From contig NZ_CAKLBX010000001.1 of assembly GCF_920987055.1 (NCBI RefSeq), positions 2,652,501 to 2,716,500 of the forward strand: a stretch of DNA of 64,000 nucleotides, written 5' to 3'. Positions 63,807 through 64,000 of the stretch are shown here, piece by piece; the first letter of the stretch is position 1; every line of letters begins with the position of its first letter. A model generated the notes under the pieces. The model was not told the DNA's origin and did no database searches. It was given only the letters and a program-made list of their open reading frames with translations. Made by a program: the position numbers and the translations under genes. This DNA comes from Novosphingobium sp. CECT 9465. GTDB taxonomy: Bacteria; Pseudomonadota; Alphaproteobacteria; Sphingomonadales; Sphingomonadaceae.

Positions 63807-64000
63807 ACTCCCTGTAGATTGCTATCCGCCCACGACTGGGCATTCCCCTACAAACCCATGATATTCCTAGGCTTATCAGCCGGTGGAGTTCACCCCCGTC
63901 AGCGCACAGCCATGTAGCGCTGGGGGCACAATTGAGGGGCATTTCATCTCGGCGCATCCCCATGCCCCCACCTTTCGGGGCATGTCGGTCAAGAGCGAGG
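63807..64000. other. Unassigned tail after tRNA-Gly
   Basis: 194 bases with no convincing gene. It contains a GGGGGCACAATTGAGGGGCA stretch and short repeats of GGGGCA. Composition and position after a tRNA 3' end suggest an integration boundary, but no integrase or second tRNA fragment is visible. Confidence 0.35.

Noticed and set aside
63775..63963. 62-codon frame on the minus strand across tRNA-Gly
   Set aside because: It reads through the tRNA; its C-terminal residues are the usual artefact of translating a tRNA end.
1..64000. CRISPR arrays, complete insertion sequences, rRNA genes, prophage
   Set aside because: No regular repeats with spacers, no transposase or integrase, no rRNA and no phage structural genes were seen.

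Overview
This window is a high-GC, gene-dense stretch of an alphaproteobacterial chromosome. It most resembles a sphingomonad (Novosphingobium-like). The supporting features are a separate Rieske/cytochrome b/cytochrome c1 operon, a PutA with a C-terminal extension beside an Lrp regulator, the zinc-ribbon/ftsE/ftsX/YdcF/plsC neighbourhood, GlnK-AmtB and GlnD nitrogen control, a BFD/bacterioferritin pair, and above all a split-B (B1/B2) lasso-peptide cluster. The genus is an inference; no rRNA is present.

Layout. (1) 1-4410: a GH130-type gene cut by the window edge, a two-domain glycosyltransferase, a TonB-type protein and a single-domain response regulator. (2) 4364-10788 (minus): a soluble NAD-type formate dehydrogenase operon, fdsG-fdsB-mobA-fdsA-fdsD-fdhD, with every junction overlapping. 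(3) 11049-13914: bioB-bioF-bioD. (4) 13963-18961: an Lrp regulator divergent from putA, then an SDR. (5) 19168-28182: a lasso-peptide gene cluster. One arm (minus) encodes cyclase C, a 51-residue precursor A, a PRMT-fold methyltransferase, an HprK-like kinase and the PqqD-like B1. The divergent arm (plus) encodes the B2 protease (frameshifted in this sequence), an ABC exporter D and a nucleotidyltransferase. A 2OG-Fe(II) oxygenase-like gene sits at the left edge. (6) 28263-33618: tRNA-Leu, zinc-ribbon protein, ftsEX, YdcF-like, PlsC-like and an unusual NRAMP-family protein. (7) 33622-37720: hisC-tyrC and glnK-amtB with a sigma-54 promoter. (8) 37847-45954: exonuclease-phosphatase, PPOX protein, alpha/beta hydrolase, prfC, aldose-epimerase-like, pheT and pheS. 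(9) 46001-48833: an AraC regulator, rplT-rpmI, and metA (acetyl-type) behind a SAM-riboswitch-like leader. (10) 48984-53904: bfd, bfr, yqgE, an FNR-box-controlled two-gene operon and glnD. (11) 53952-57775: acyl-CoA synthetase, lgt and an NDUFAF7-like methyltransferase. (12) 58058-60770: petABC. (13) 61058-64000: an NDP-forming acyl-CoA synthetase, a DUF2218 gene, tRNA-Gly and an AT-richer tail that may be an integration boundary.

The most interesting system is the lasso-peptide cluster. The precursor at 22291-22446 has a clean leader motif (Tyr17, Pro20, Leu22, Gly26, Leu31, Thr32) followed by an 18-residue core whose only acidic residue is at core position 8. That predicts a Gly1-Asp8 macrolactam. 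The core has no Arg or Lys and no C-terminal Ser, yet the cluster carries a PRMT-fold methyltransferase and a lasso-type kinase, so the tailoring chemistry cannot be read from known examples. The B2 protease gene carries a frameshift between its catalytic Cys and His, which must be settled before the cluster is called functional.
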